Source of the DNA: Martelella limonii
Lineage (GTDB): Bacteria; Pseudomonadota; Alphaproteobacteria; Rhizobiales; Rhizobiaceae
Assembly: GCF_013344475.1 (NCBI RefSeq)
Contig: NZ_JABUOU010000010.1
Location: forward strand, 1 to 64,000
Direction: 5' to 3'
Length of the DNA stretch: 64,000 nt
Below, piece after piece: positions 33,638-41,897 of this stretch. Position 1 is the first letter of the stretch. The number at the start of each line of letters is the position of its first letter. The translations under genes were made by a program, and so were the position numbers. The notes under the pieces are model-generated. The model was not told the DNA's origin. It searched no databases and was given only the letters and a program-made list of their open reading frames with translations.

Positions 33638-34638
33638 GTGGCCCTGTCCGCGTTGCACTTGTCGGGCTCGGCTGGTGGGGACAGAAGATCGCGGCAGTGC
33701 TGAAGGCCGCGCCCGAAGACGTTACCATCGTCCGCGCTGTCGAGCCGAACGGCGAAATCGCGCGCAGCTTTGCCGACGCCAACGGCGTGCCGGTGACCGC
33801 CGATCTCGAGACGGCGCTTGCCGATCCGGATGTCGAGGCGGTGCTGCTGGTCACCCCGCACAAGCTCCATGCCCGCCAGATCGAAGCGGCTGCTGGCGCC
33901 GGCAAACATGTGTTCTGCGAAAAGCCCGTGGCGATGACCCGCGCCGGTGCGGAGGCCGCCGTCAAGGCGGTGACATCTGCAGGGCTGATCCTCGCCACCG
34001 GTCACGAACGGCGTTACGAGCCGCCGATCGCGGAGATGATCGCCGCGGCCGATTCCGGCGCGCTCGGGCGATTGATGCAGTTCGATGCCACGTTCAGCCA
34101 TGACAAGTTCCTGAGCCTTGATCCGACCAATTGGCGGCTCGGTGCAGAGGACGCGCCGGCGGCCGGCATGACGGCGACGGGCATCCATCTCCTCGATCTT
34201 GCCGTGCGCCTGATGGGGCCTGCGAAAAGCGTGGTTTCCGCCTGCGAGACGCTCGCCTCGAACCTGCCGCAGGGCGATACGATCGCAAGCTTCGTCTGCT
34301 TCGAAGGCGGCGGCACGGCGACGATTTCCGCCAATCTCGCCATGCCCTTCGTGTCGCGCGCCTCGCTGTTCGGATCGGCCGGCTGGGTGGATGTCCGCGA
34401 CAAGGCCCATGTCGAGGCGCCGGATGGCTGGATCGTCACCCGTGCCAGCACCGGCAGCAAGATCTCGGTCGAGGAAGTGGCGCCCGCCGAACCGGTGCGC
34501 GACAATATCGTCGCCTTTGCCCGCGCCATTCGCGGAGAGGCCGCCTATCCGATCACGCCGACCGAGATGATCCACACCGCAGCCCTGCTGGAGGCGGTGA
34601 TCGAGAGCAGCCGAACCGGCGAACGGGTGATGCTGTAA
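33634..34638 (+). CDS. Gfo/Idh/MocA family oxidoreductase
   Basis: A 334-residue NAD(P)-dependent sugar or cyclitol dehydrogenase-type protein. The dinucleotide motif GLGWWG is at 11-16, the conserved EKP at 96-98 supplies the catalytic Lys, and GIHLLDLAVRL contains the usual His and Asp. Last gene of the amidohydrolase-COG0523-YCII operon, coupled by ATGA. The mix of an amidohydrolase and a sugar-type oxidoreductase suggests catabolism of a nitrogen-containing or cyclic compound, but no substrate can be named. Confidence 0.87.
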   Translation: MSGPVRVALVGLGWWGQKIAAVLKAAPEDVTIVRAVEPNGEIARSFADANGVPVTADLETALADPDVEAVLLVTPHKLHARQIEAAAGAGKHVFCEKPVAMTRAGAEAAVKAVTSAGLILATGHERRYEPPIAEMIAAADSGALGRLMQFDATFSHDKFLSLDPTNWRLGAEDAPAAGMTATGIHLLDLAVRLMGPAKSVVSACETLASNLPQGDTIASFVCFEGGGTATISANLAMPFVSRASLFGSAGWVDVRDKAHVEAPDGWIVTRASTGSKISVEEVAPAEPVRDNIVAFARAIRGEAAYPITPTEMIHTAALLEAVIESSRTGERVML

Positions 34639-34957
34639 GGGCAAGCCTGCAAAGCTTCGAGACGATGAAAGGGGCGCCACGAGCGCCCCTTTGGCTTGGG
34701 AGAGCCCCGGCTTCAGAGCCCTTCTTGCGCGCCAAGCTCACCCACAGGTGTCAGACTTGGACGTAATCAGGGCATCGAGGCGCGCGATCGCATTTTCCGG
34801 GTCCTATTGCGGGCCTTTCCATGTTGCCTGGATCCTCGGATCAAGTCCGAGGATGACACCGAATTGAAGGACAGGGTTTTCAACAAACCAAGGGGCGCTC
34901 ACGGCGCCCCTTTCCACTTTGCTGGTATTGACCGGGTGCCGGTAGGACCGCGCTACC
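34639..34957 (+). other. 319-bp intergenic region with two GC hairpins
   Basis: Between two convergent operons. Two related stem-loops, AAAGGGGCGCcacgaGCGCCCCTTT (34668-34692) and a similar GGGGCGC/GCGCCCC hairpin (about 34888-34915), could each terminate one or both strands although T-runs are short. A dispersed repeat lies between them (34826-34857). No gene is supported. Confidence 0.55.
34826..34857 (+). repeat. dispersed palindromic repeat, copy 1
   Basis: GCCTGGATCCTCGGATCAAG continues into TCCGAGGATGAC. The arms TCCTCGGA and TCCGAGGA form a hairpin. Further copies are at 48471-48503 and, inverted, at 62481-62514. Such elements are scattered through intergenic regions of many rhizobial genomes. 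Confidence 0.8.
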
Positions 34958-36007
34958 TCAACCGCCCCGGCGCTTTCTGCTCTGGACTTCCGAGAGGAAC
35001 ATGCCGAGCGCGATGGCGACGCCCTGGAACATCATCTGCCACGAGGTTTCGAGCCCCAGCACCTTCAGCGCCTGGCCGAGCTGGGTCAGGAACAGGGCCG
35101 CCCCCGCCACGGCAATCATCGAGCCGATGCCGCCGGAGATCGCCGTGCCGCCCAGAACGGCGGCGGCGATTGGTGCCAGCAGATAGGGGTTGCCGACATC
35201 GAGCGTCGGGTTGCGGATGAAGGCTGAGAGCAGCACGCCGACAATGCCGTAAAGCAGCGAGGCGGCGACAAAGGCGCCCGCCTGGTAGCGGCGGATCTCG
35301 ACGCCGGTCGCATAGGCCGCGCGCGGATTGGCGCCCACCGCTTCGAACCGCCGGCCGAGCTGGGTGCGCCGCAGCAGCACAGTCAGCACGATGGTCAGCG
35401 CGATGGTGATCCAGACCGTGGTGTTGAGGCCGAGGAAGCGGGCTTCGCCGAATTCCGCAAGCACGGTCGGCACGCCGGATTCGGCCGGCAGCGAGCCGCG
35501 ATACCAGAGCGTGAGGCCGGCAACGATGGCGCCGGTTGCAAGCGTCACGATCAGCGCGTTGAGCTTCAGCCAGGCAACCAGTATGCCATTGACGAGGCCG
35601 ACGGACATGGCAAAGGCGAGCGCCATCGCCGTGCCGATGACGGCAGAGCCGTCCGCGCCGCCGGAAGTGCCGAGCAGCACCGTGCTCGAGAGCGTCACGA
35701 TTGCCGGTACCGACAGGTCGATGCCGCGCGCCATCAGCACCAGCGCCTGCCCCATGGCCGCAATTGCGAGGAAGCTTGCGAAGGGCAGTATGCTGGTGAT
35801 CGAGGTGCCGGAAATGCTGCGGGGCAGGAACAGCGCGCACAGTGCCACGAGCACGCCAAGCGCAATCCAGATGGCCGCGAACTGCATCTGGATCACCGGC
35901 ACGCGGCCCTTGCCGCCCCGGCCCTTCCGCGAGGTGGGGGTGTAGGTTGCGATGGCGCTTGTCTCGGTCATGTTGCCCTCGTCGCTGTTGGAGATACGGG
36001 CCGGCAT
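34958..36007 (-). CDS. CUT2-family ABC transporter permease (second importer)
   Basis: A 349-residue RbsC-like membrane protein. Hallmarks are MARGIDLSVPAIVTLSS and GGTAISGGIGSMIAVAG near the end, with ~9-10 hydrophobic segments. The ATG at 36007 overlaps the TGA of the upstream fused ATPase-permease gene (GTGATG; a GTG codon directly in front would add one residue). It is the second permease half for that importer, the first being the C-terminal part of the fusion. Last gene of the minus-strand transporter operon. Confidence 0.91.
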   Translation of the reverse strand: MPARISNSDEGNMTETSAIATYTPTSRKGRGGKGRVPVIQMQFAAIWIALGVLVALCALFLPRSISGTSITSILPFASFLAIAAMGQALVLMARGIDLSVPAIVTLSSTVLLGTSGGADGSAVIGTAMALAFAMSVGLVNGILVAWLKLNALIVTLATGAIVAGLTLWYRGSLPAESGVPTVLAEFGEARFLGLNTTVWITIALTIVLTVLLRRTQLGRRFEAVGANPRAAYATGVEIRRYQAGAFVAASLLYGIVGVLLSAFIRNPTLDVGNPYLLAPIAAAVLGGTAISGGIGSMIAVAGAALFLTQLGQALKVLGLETSWQMMFQGVAIALGMFLSEVQSRKRRGG

Positions 36008-38553
36008 CACGCCGCCCTCCTGGCGCCCGGCGTCATCACCCGGCGCCGGCGCATGGCGGAAAGAAGCAGAGCCTCAAGCTCGCCGAGACCCGAATAAAGG
36101 AAGATCGCAAGCAGCGTCATGACCCCGCCGGCGATGATGCCGAAAGCGGTCGAGAGCCCGAGCAGGGTGATCACATTGACCATCAGCGCGAAGAACAGCG
36201 CGCCGCAGAGTGCGCCGACGAACGAGCCGCGCCCGCCCGAAAGGGCCGCACCGCCGAGCACGGCCGCCGCGATCGAGGTGAGGGCATAATTGGCGCCAAC
36301 TGTCGGCGCGCCGACGCCCACTTCCGAACCGAGGAAGAAGCCCGCCACCGTCGCCATCAGCGCCGCAAACACATAGGCGCGGATATGCACGAGATTGACC
36401 CGCACGCCGTTCCTCTGGGCCGCCACCTCGCGGAAGCCCACGGCCTTGGCCTCGAGCCCCGAGCGGGTGCGGTGCAGCCAGTAGTCGAGCGCGATGGCAA
36501 CGGCGACCAGCACGAAGATCGAGGCCGGCAGGACGCCGATGCGTTCCTTCATCAGCCCGGTGAACTCCTGCGAGATCATGCCGCCGGGGATCGGACGCGC
36601 CAGAAGGGCAGCGCCCTGCAGCACGGAGAGCATGGCGATGGTGGTGATCACCGCGTTGATATTGGCAAAGCGGATCAGGCTGCCATTCACGAGCCCGACA
36701 ACGACGCCGATGGCAAGGCAGGCGCCTACGCCGATGATCTGCGTCGAGATCGGCATCTGGAATGCGATCATGTAGGAGGCGGCGACCACGGTGACGCTCA
36801 TCATCGAGCCCACCGAAACATCGAGCCCGCGCACCAGCAGGACGTGGAGCTGCGCCATCGCAGCCAGGGCGGCCGGTGCGGTGGCAAGCAGGATGTATCG
36901 GATATTGACGCTGCGCAGGAAGACCTTGCTTTCCATCGCCGCGTAGGTGCCGACGATCAGGGTGAGGGCGGCGAGAAAGAGAAGCGGCACCCACCAGATG
37001 TTCGAGCCGGAAATCAGCGTGCGGAAGACCTGCGCGATCGCGCCCGGGGCTTCCTCGCTCGCCTGCTTGGCATCGCGCGCGCGCAGGAAGCCGGAGACGA
37101 TGTTTTCCTCGGTCACGTCGGCGCCCGAAAGCTCGGCGACGATCCGCCCGCGTGAAAAGACCAGCACCCGGTCGCAAATGCCGGCCAGTTCCTGCGCATC
37201 GGAGGAGTTGACGACGAGCGTGCCGCTGTTCTTCAGATTGGAGCGGATGGCCTGATAGATGTCATGGCGCGCGCCGGCATCCACCCCTTGGGTCGGCTCG
37301 TCGATCAGCACGGCGTCGGCCTCGGCGCTGAATGAGCGCGCCAGCACCGCCTTCTGCTGGTTGCCGCCGGAAAGGCCGCTGATGGGGGTCTCGAGCGTTG
37401 CCGCGACGACGCCGAAGCCATCGCGCATGTCTTCCGCCCGGCGCTGTTCCTCGGCTTTCGACACCAGCCCGTTGCGGACGAAATCCTTGAGGCGCGGCAG
37501 CGTCATGTTCTTGCGCACGCCGAGATCGGGGAAGATGGATTCGCCGGCGCGGTCGGCCGACAGGCAGAGCACGCCGGATTTCAATGCATGGCGGGGTTCG
37601 GTCACATCCACGGGCCGCCCGAGACAGGTCACGGTTCCGGCATGGCTTGCGTTGAGGCCGGCAATGGCGCGCAGCGCCTCGCGCTGGCCGTTGCCCTCGG
37701 CACCCGCAAAGCCGATGATTTCGCCGCGATGGGCGGTGAAGGAAATGTCGTCGAAACCGGCGCCGCTCAGCCCTTCAACGACCAGTACCGGTTCATGCAC
37801 GTTTGCGCCTGTTTTCGCCGGATATTCGCTTTCGACATCGCGGCCGATCATCCGCGAAACCAGCTCGTGCTCGGAGGTTTCGGGGGTTACTTCGAAGGTG
37901 CCCTCATGCACGCCGTCGCGCAGGATGGTGACCCGGTCGGCGAGATCGAGGATTTCCGGCAGGCGATGGCTGACATAGACGATCCCGGTGCCCTGGCTTG
38001 CGAGGTCGCGCACGATGCGGCTGAGATGCACGACGCCGTCATGGTCGAGCGTGGAGGTCGGCTCGTCGAGGAGCAGCACCCGCGGGCGCGACAGCAGCGC
38101 CTTGACGATCTCTACGAACTGGCGATGGGCGGGCGTGAGATCGCCGACCAGGCTTTTCGGGGAAATGGAAAGGCCGAAGGGCGCAAGCTTTTCCTCCGCC
38201 CAGCGGGTCATGTCGCCATAGGCGACCGTTCCTGGGGCAGTTGCGAGATAAAGGTTCTGGGCAACCGTCAGTTCGCGCACAAGGCTGTCGTCCTGGTAGA
38301 CGGTGGCAAGGCCGAAGGTCAGCGCCTTGCGGGGATCGGCGCGGTCGAGCTTCTGACCCGCGATCTCGACAGTGCCCTCGTTCTGGGCGATCGCGCCGGA
38401 GGCGATCTTCATCAGGGTGGACTTGCCTGAACCGTTTTCCCCGAGAATGGCGTGAACCTCGCCCGCGCGGCAATCAAAGCTGAACCGATCCAGCGCCTTG
38501 ACGCCCGGATAGGTCTTGGAGACGTCGCGCATCGCCAGAACGATTTCGGACAT
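36007..38553 (-). CDS. fused CUT2 ABC transporter ATPase-permease
   Basis: An 848-residue fusion of an RbsA-type double ATPase with an RbsC-type permease. Domain 1: Walker A GENGSGKST (38-46), degenerate signature LTPAHRQ, Walker B LLLDEPTSTLD. Domain 2: degraded P-loop EGNGQR, intact LSGGNQQ and LIDEPTQGVD. The permease part begins near residue 515 with NIWWVPLLFLAALTLIV, carries LVRGLDVSVGSMMSVT, and ends with GGAALSGGRGSFVGA. ATG 38553 has GGGAGGAGG upstream. There is no stop or frameshift at the junction, so the fusion looks real. Confidence 0.9.
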   Translation of the reverse strand: MSEIVLAMRDVSKTYPGVKALDRFSFDCRAGEVHAILGENGSGKSTLMKIASGAIAQNEGTVEIAGQKLDRADPRKALTFGLATVYQDDSLVRELTVAQNLYLATAPGTVAYGDMTRWAEEKLAPFGLSISPKSLVGDLTPAHRQFVEIVKALLSRPRVLLLDEPTSTLDHDGVVHLSRIVRDLASQGTGIVYVSHRLPEILDLADRVTILRDGVHEGTFEVTPETSEHELVSRMIGRDVESEYPAKTGANVHEPVLVVEGLSGAGFDDISFTAHRGEIIGFAGAEGNGQREALRAIAGLNASHAGTVTCLGRPVDVTEPRHALKSGVLCLSADRAGESIFPDLGVRKNMTLPRLKDFVRNGLVSKAEEQRRAEDMRDGFGVVAATLETPISGLSGGNQQKAVLARSFSAEADAVLIDEPTQGVDAGARHDIYQAIRSNLKNSGTLVVNSSDAQELAGICDRVLVFSRGRIVAELSGADVTEENIVSGFLRARDAKQASEEAPGAIAQVFRTLISGSNIWWVPLLFLAALTLIVGTYAAMESKVFLRSVNIRYILLATAPAALAAMAQLHVLLVRGLDVSVGSMMSVTVVAASYMIAFQMPISTQIIGVGACLAIGVVVGLVNGSLIRFANINAVITTIAMLSVLQGAALLARPIPGGMISQEFTGLMKERIGVLPASIFVLVAVAIALDYWLHRTRSGLEAKAVGFREVAAQRNGVRVNLVHIRAYVFAALMATVAGFFLGSEVGVGAPTVGANYALTSIAAAVLGGAALSGGRGSFVGALCGALFFALMVNVITLLGLSTAFGIIAGGVMTLLAIFLYSGLGELEALLLSAMRRRRVMTPGARRAA

Positions 38554-38615
38554 GAATTTCCCTCCTCCCGATAAAAGAGGCATGGCGGACGCGCCGCCAT
38601 GCCGGTAGCGCGAAA

Positions 38616-39794
38616 TCAGTTGAACATTGCGCGCAGCGTGTCAGGATCGACCATGGTCGAGACCGAAACCTCGTCCGGCAGGGTCGGGTCGCACTGGTCG
38701 ACGGAGGCCTGCTTCATCGAGAACGGCACGTCGAGATTGGCGGGGATGTCCTCGCCCGCAAGCGACATCATCGCCGCCGTCAGCGCCAGGCGTGCCTGGT
38801 AGTTCTGGCCGGAGGAGTAGAAGATCTTGAAGTTCGGATTGTTGGCCGCCTTCATGTCGCAGAACAGACCCTGTTCGTCGGTGCGTAGCGCCACGACGAT
38901 GTCGAGCGGCTTGTTTGCCGACTGATAGGCACGCACGCCGCCGCGGAAGCCGTCGGCATAATCGTAGATGTAGCCGTCGATATTGTCGAAGCGCGACAGG
39001 ATCGCGGAAACGGCCGAGAACGTGCCTTCCTGGGTCCAGTTTGTGTCTTCCGTCGCAACGATGTCGAGACCGCCGATTGCGGCGGCTTCTTCCTTGGCGC
39101 AGCCCTGCCAGGTGGAAGACAGCGGGTTGCCGGGCGTGCCGCCGAGCGCTGCGATATTGGCAGCATCGGGATTGCCGGTGCGGATCGCCTTGACGAATTC
39201 CTTGCCCAGCTCGCAGATGTTTTCCGAGATATTGGTGACGTAGTCCTCGCCCGGCGTGCCGGCGACGGTGCCGTTATGGAGCACGACGGTGATGCCGGAT
39301 TCGGTGGCTTCGCGGATCGACGGCGCGAGCGCCTCGCCATGGTCGGCAAAGGTCACGATCACGTCGACGCCCTGGGCGATATAGGCGCGGAAATCCGAGA
39401 GTGCCTTGGCGGCGTCACCGCGCGCCGAGGTGTAGGAAATCTTGCCGATTTCCGGATAGGTGAGCGCCTGCATGATGAATTCCATCTTGGTGACTTCACG
39501 CCAGACATTCTCGCCGAAGCCATCGGCATAGGCGACCGTCAGTTCGCCGCCGGTGCCGGTGTCGCACTGGTTGTTCTTCCAGCATTCGATCGCCTTGGCG
39601 CGCATCTCGTCGCTGACGGGAAGCGCTGCCCGGTCGAAGGTCTCGATGAAGACCGGACCGACATCGGTGGTGCCGAGGCGCGATTGCAGCAGCTCTTCCG
39701 CCGTCTGGGCGCTTGCCGCCATCGGTGCGCCAAATGAAAGCAGAGCGAGCGCCGTTGCGCAGGCAGGCCCCTTCAGGCCGTTGAAAATGGTCAT
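38616..39794 (-). CDS. periplasmic substrate-binding protein of the fused CUT2 importer
   Basis: A 392-residue RbsB-like protein with signal peptide (ALALLSFGAPMAASA, cleavage near residue 29). Motifs: VAYADGFGENVWREV, IAQGVDVIVTFADHGEAL, GGTPGNPLSSTWQGC. GGGAGAGG precedes the ATG. First gene of the importer operon, 62 bp before the fused ATPase-permease. A GTAWTAC-type operator lies about 140 bp upstream. The ligand is unknown; CUT2 binding proteins usually take sugars, polyols or cyclitols, but the neighbouring enzymes point to a ring compound. Confidence 0.9.
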   Translation of the reverse strand: MTIFNGLKGPACATALALLSFGAPMAASAQTAEELLQSRLGTTDVGPVFIETFDRAALPVSDEMRAKAIECWKNNQCDTGTGGELTVAYADGFGENVWREVTKMEFIMQALTYPEIGKISYTSARGDAAKALSDFRAYIAQGVDVIVTFADHGEALAPSIREATESGITVVLHNGTVAGTPGEDYVTNISENICELGKEFVKAIRTGNPDAANIAALGGTPGNPLSSTWQGCAKEEAAAIGGLDIVATEDTNWTQEGTFSAVSAILSRFDNIDGYIYDYADGFRGGVRAYQSANKPLDIVVALRTDEQGLFCDMKAANNPNFKIFYSSGQNYQARLALTAAMMSLAGEDIPANLDVPFSMKQASVDQCDPTLPDEVSVSTMVDPDTLRAMFN

Positions 39795-39932
39795 TGCAGT
39801 TCCTCTCCCTTGTTTGCAGGCCGGCTCGAACCGGCCGGACGGATCGCCACCCGCTTTGCCTGTCTGGCATCAGCGGACAATCGATCCCGCGGCCGCGTTC
39901 CTCCGTCGGCCGCTCGTGATCACGAATACTAT

Positions 39933-39951
39933 ATTATGGTATTACGGTCAT
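39933..39951 (+). promoter_or_regulatory. GTAWTAC operator, site 1
   Basis: Centre GTATTAC at 39939-39945 with A/T-rich arms (ATTATG on the left, GTCAT on the right). Upstream of the binding-protein gene of the fused importer. One of six related palindromes in this locus; the GT-A/T-AC centre is of the type bound by GntR/FCD regulators. Confidence 0.65.
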
Positions 39952-40061
39952 ACGTCAATATGATTCAGATCCTCCCGCCCATGGCGATGGTCTGAATGTG
40001 CCAACGCCGCCGGCATTGCGGCGGCGTAAGATTCCCATTCCGGAAATTTTTGCCTCCGGCG

Positions 40062-40781
40062 CTACTGCGCCAGATAGCCGCCATCGATCACGAGTTCGGA
40101 ACCGGTGATGAAACTCGCCTCGTCGGATGCCAGGAACAGGCAGCCATTGGCGATCTCGCGTGGCGTGCCGGCCCGGCCCATCGGCGTCAAGCCGATCACA
40201 TAGGCATTGATTTCCGGGGCCTGCGCCTGGGTCAGCGGGGTATCGATGAAGCCCGGATGCACCGAATTGACGCGGATGCCGTCACCGACATAGGTGATCG
40301 CGGCATTCTTGGTCATCATGATCACGGCACCCTTGGAGGCGTGATAGGCGTGCGCCCCCGGCACGGCGCCCTTGCCCCAGATCGAGGAGATATTGATGAT
40401 CGAGCCGGATTTCTTCTCCTGCATGTGCGGAATGACCGCCCGCATGCCGAAGAACACGCCGTCCTGGTTGACGCCCAGCACCTTGCGCCAGTTCTCGGTC
40501 GAGCCGTCCGCGACCCCGTCATAAACGGCAATCCCGGCATTGTTCACCAGGCAGTCGATCCTGCCGTGCTCGGCGATGATCTGCCCCACCACCGACGTCC
40601 AGTCGTCTTCGTTCGCCACATCGAGCTTCACGCCGGAAACGCCTTCAGGATAAACCCCCTCAGGATTGCTGGTGCTCCCGGCATAGACGATGGCGCCTTC
40701 CTCGTGGAACCGCTCGACAATGCCGAGCCCGATCCCGCGTGAGGCGCCGGTCACCAGCGCAACTTTTCCTTCAAGCCTCAT
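40062..40781 (-). CDS. SDR-family oxidoreductase
   Basis: A 239-residue classical SDR. NAD(P) motif TGASRGIG lies at 12-19, NNAG follows, the catalytic Tyr-x3-Lys is in YHASK, and the C-terminus is ITGSELVIDGGYLAQ. ATG 40781 has GGGAGGAAAAGAT upstream, the same leader style as the hydrolase gene at 47349. It is divergent from the dehydrogenase-dioxygenase operon across a region holding operator site 2. Probably oxidises a ring alcohol or diol in the locus pathway (inference). Confidence 0.88.
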   Translation of the reverse strand: MRLEGKVALVTGASRGIGLGIVERFHEEGAIVYAGSTSNPEGVYPEGVSGVKLDVANEDDWTSVVGQIIAEHGRIDCLVNNAGIAVYDGVADGSTENWRKVLGVNQDGVFFGMRAVIPHMQEKKSGSIINISSIWGKGAVPGAHAYHASKGAVIMMTKNAAITYVGDGIRVNSVHPGFIDTPLTQAQAPEINAYVIGLTPMGRAGTPREIANGCLFLASDEASFITGSELVIDGGYLAQ

Positions 40782-40820
40782 ATCTTTTCCTCCCAATGAA
40801 ATAATCCGCGCCCTCCGCGC

Positions 40821-40845
40821 CATAATCCGGTATTACAGTATTATG
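40821..40845 (+). promoter_or_regulatory. GTAWTAC operator, site 2
   Basis: A 25-bp palindrome, CATAAT at 40821-40826 and ATTATG at 40840-40845, centred on GTATTAC (40830-40836). It lies in the divergent region between the SDR (minus) and the hydroxyquinol operon (plus), 40 bp from the SDR start, so it can control both. Confidence 0.72.
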
Positions 40846-40992
40846 ATCGCATGCGAAAGCCCTGCCCGTGAGGAGTTCAGCCGAAGTTTGGAAGCTGCTG
40901 TGACGAAAATTTTCCAGAATGGTCGAAACTGCTTGCCCCGCGATTTCGGCAAGGTCCTAGGGTCTGAGAAAATCAATCCTGGGAGGAAAGCC

Positions 40993-41868
40993 ATGTCTGC
41001 CAAAATCGGCTGGATCGGTGTGGGGAAAATGGGCGCGCCGATGGCGGGCCATCTGCTTGCGGCCGGCCACGACCTCACCGTCTTCGATACCAATGCCGTC
41101 AATGTCGCCGTCATGGAACACGCGGGTGCGCAGGTCGGCGATACGATCGAGGCGGTCGGACAAGCCTCTGAACTGGTGTTTACCTCAATCCCGGACGACA
41201 ACGCCCTTCAGGGCGTGATCAAGGCACTGGCCCCGGCGATGGCAAGTGGCACGATCCTGATCGATACCAGCACCGTCAGCCCGGACGCCTCGCGCAGCGC
41301 GGCGGAGGTGTTATCGGCACATGGCATTCGTTATCTGCGCGCGCCGGTTTCAGGCAGCACCACCATTGCCGCCGCAGCAGGCCTGACCGTGCTGGCCTCG
41401 GGCGACCGCAGCGCCTGGGAGGAAGCGGAGCCGCTGATCGCCCGCTTCTCCGGCGAGCGCTTCTATCTCGGTCCCGCCGATGAGGCGCGGTTCATGAAGC
41501 TGGTGCTGAACACGCTGGTGGGCGGAGCTGCGTCGCTGCTGGGCGAGGCGATCCTGCTCGGCGAGCGCGGCGGGCTTGACCGCGCCGCCATGATGGACGT
41601 CATACTGAAAAGCGCCGTTGCCTCGCCTTTGCTCGGCTACAAGCGCGAGACCGTGGTGGTGGATGCGACCGTGCCTGCCTTCAGGCTCGACCAGATGGTC
41701 AAGGACTTCTCGCTGATCCTCGATGCGGCGCATACCGAGAAGATTGATATGGACGTGAGCGCCCTTATCCTGAAACAGTACCGGGCGGCGGTGGAAGCAG
41801 GCTGGCAGGGGCGCGATTTCTTCGCGCTGGTCGACTGGATCAGGGATACGTCGTCGCAACCCGGCTGA
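40993..41868 (+). CDS. NAD(P)-dependent 3-hydroxyisobutyrate-dehydrogenase-family oxidoreductase
   Basis: A 291-residue beta-hydroxyacid dehydrogenase (HIBADH/GarR-type): IGWIGVGKMGAPMAGHLLAAG at the N-terminus binds the dinucleotide, DTSTVSPD and APVSGS bind substrate, and the catalytic Lys is in RFMKLVLNTLVGG. GGGAGGAAAG precedes the ATG; the open frame upstream is non-coding and contains the operator. First gene of an operon with the winged-helix/SBP protein, maleylacetate reductase and hydroxyquinol dioxygenase. Tartronate semialdehyde reductase-type activity is possible, substrate unproven. Confidence 0.87.
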   Translation: MSAKIGWIGVGKMGAPMAGHLLAAGHDLTVFDTNAVNVAVMEHAGAQVGDTIEAVGQASELVFTSIPDDNALQGVIKALAPAMASGTILIDTSTVSPDASRSAAEVLSAHGIRYLRAPVSGSTTIAAAAGLTVLASGDRSAWEEAEPLIARFSGERFYLGPADEARFMKLVLNTLVGGAASLLGEAILLGERGGLDRAAMMDVILKSAVASPLLGYKRETVVVDATVPAFRLDQMVKDFSLILDAAHTEKIDMDVSALILKQYRAAVEAGWQGRDFFALVDWIRDTSSQPG

Positions 41869-41897
41869 TACGCCGGTCTTTGGGAGGAGACCGCGGA

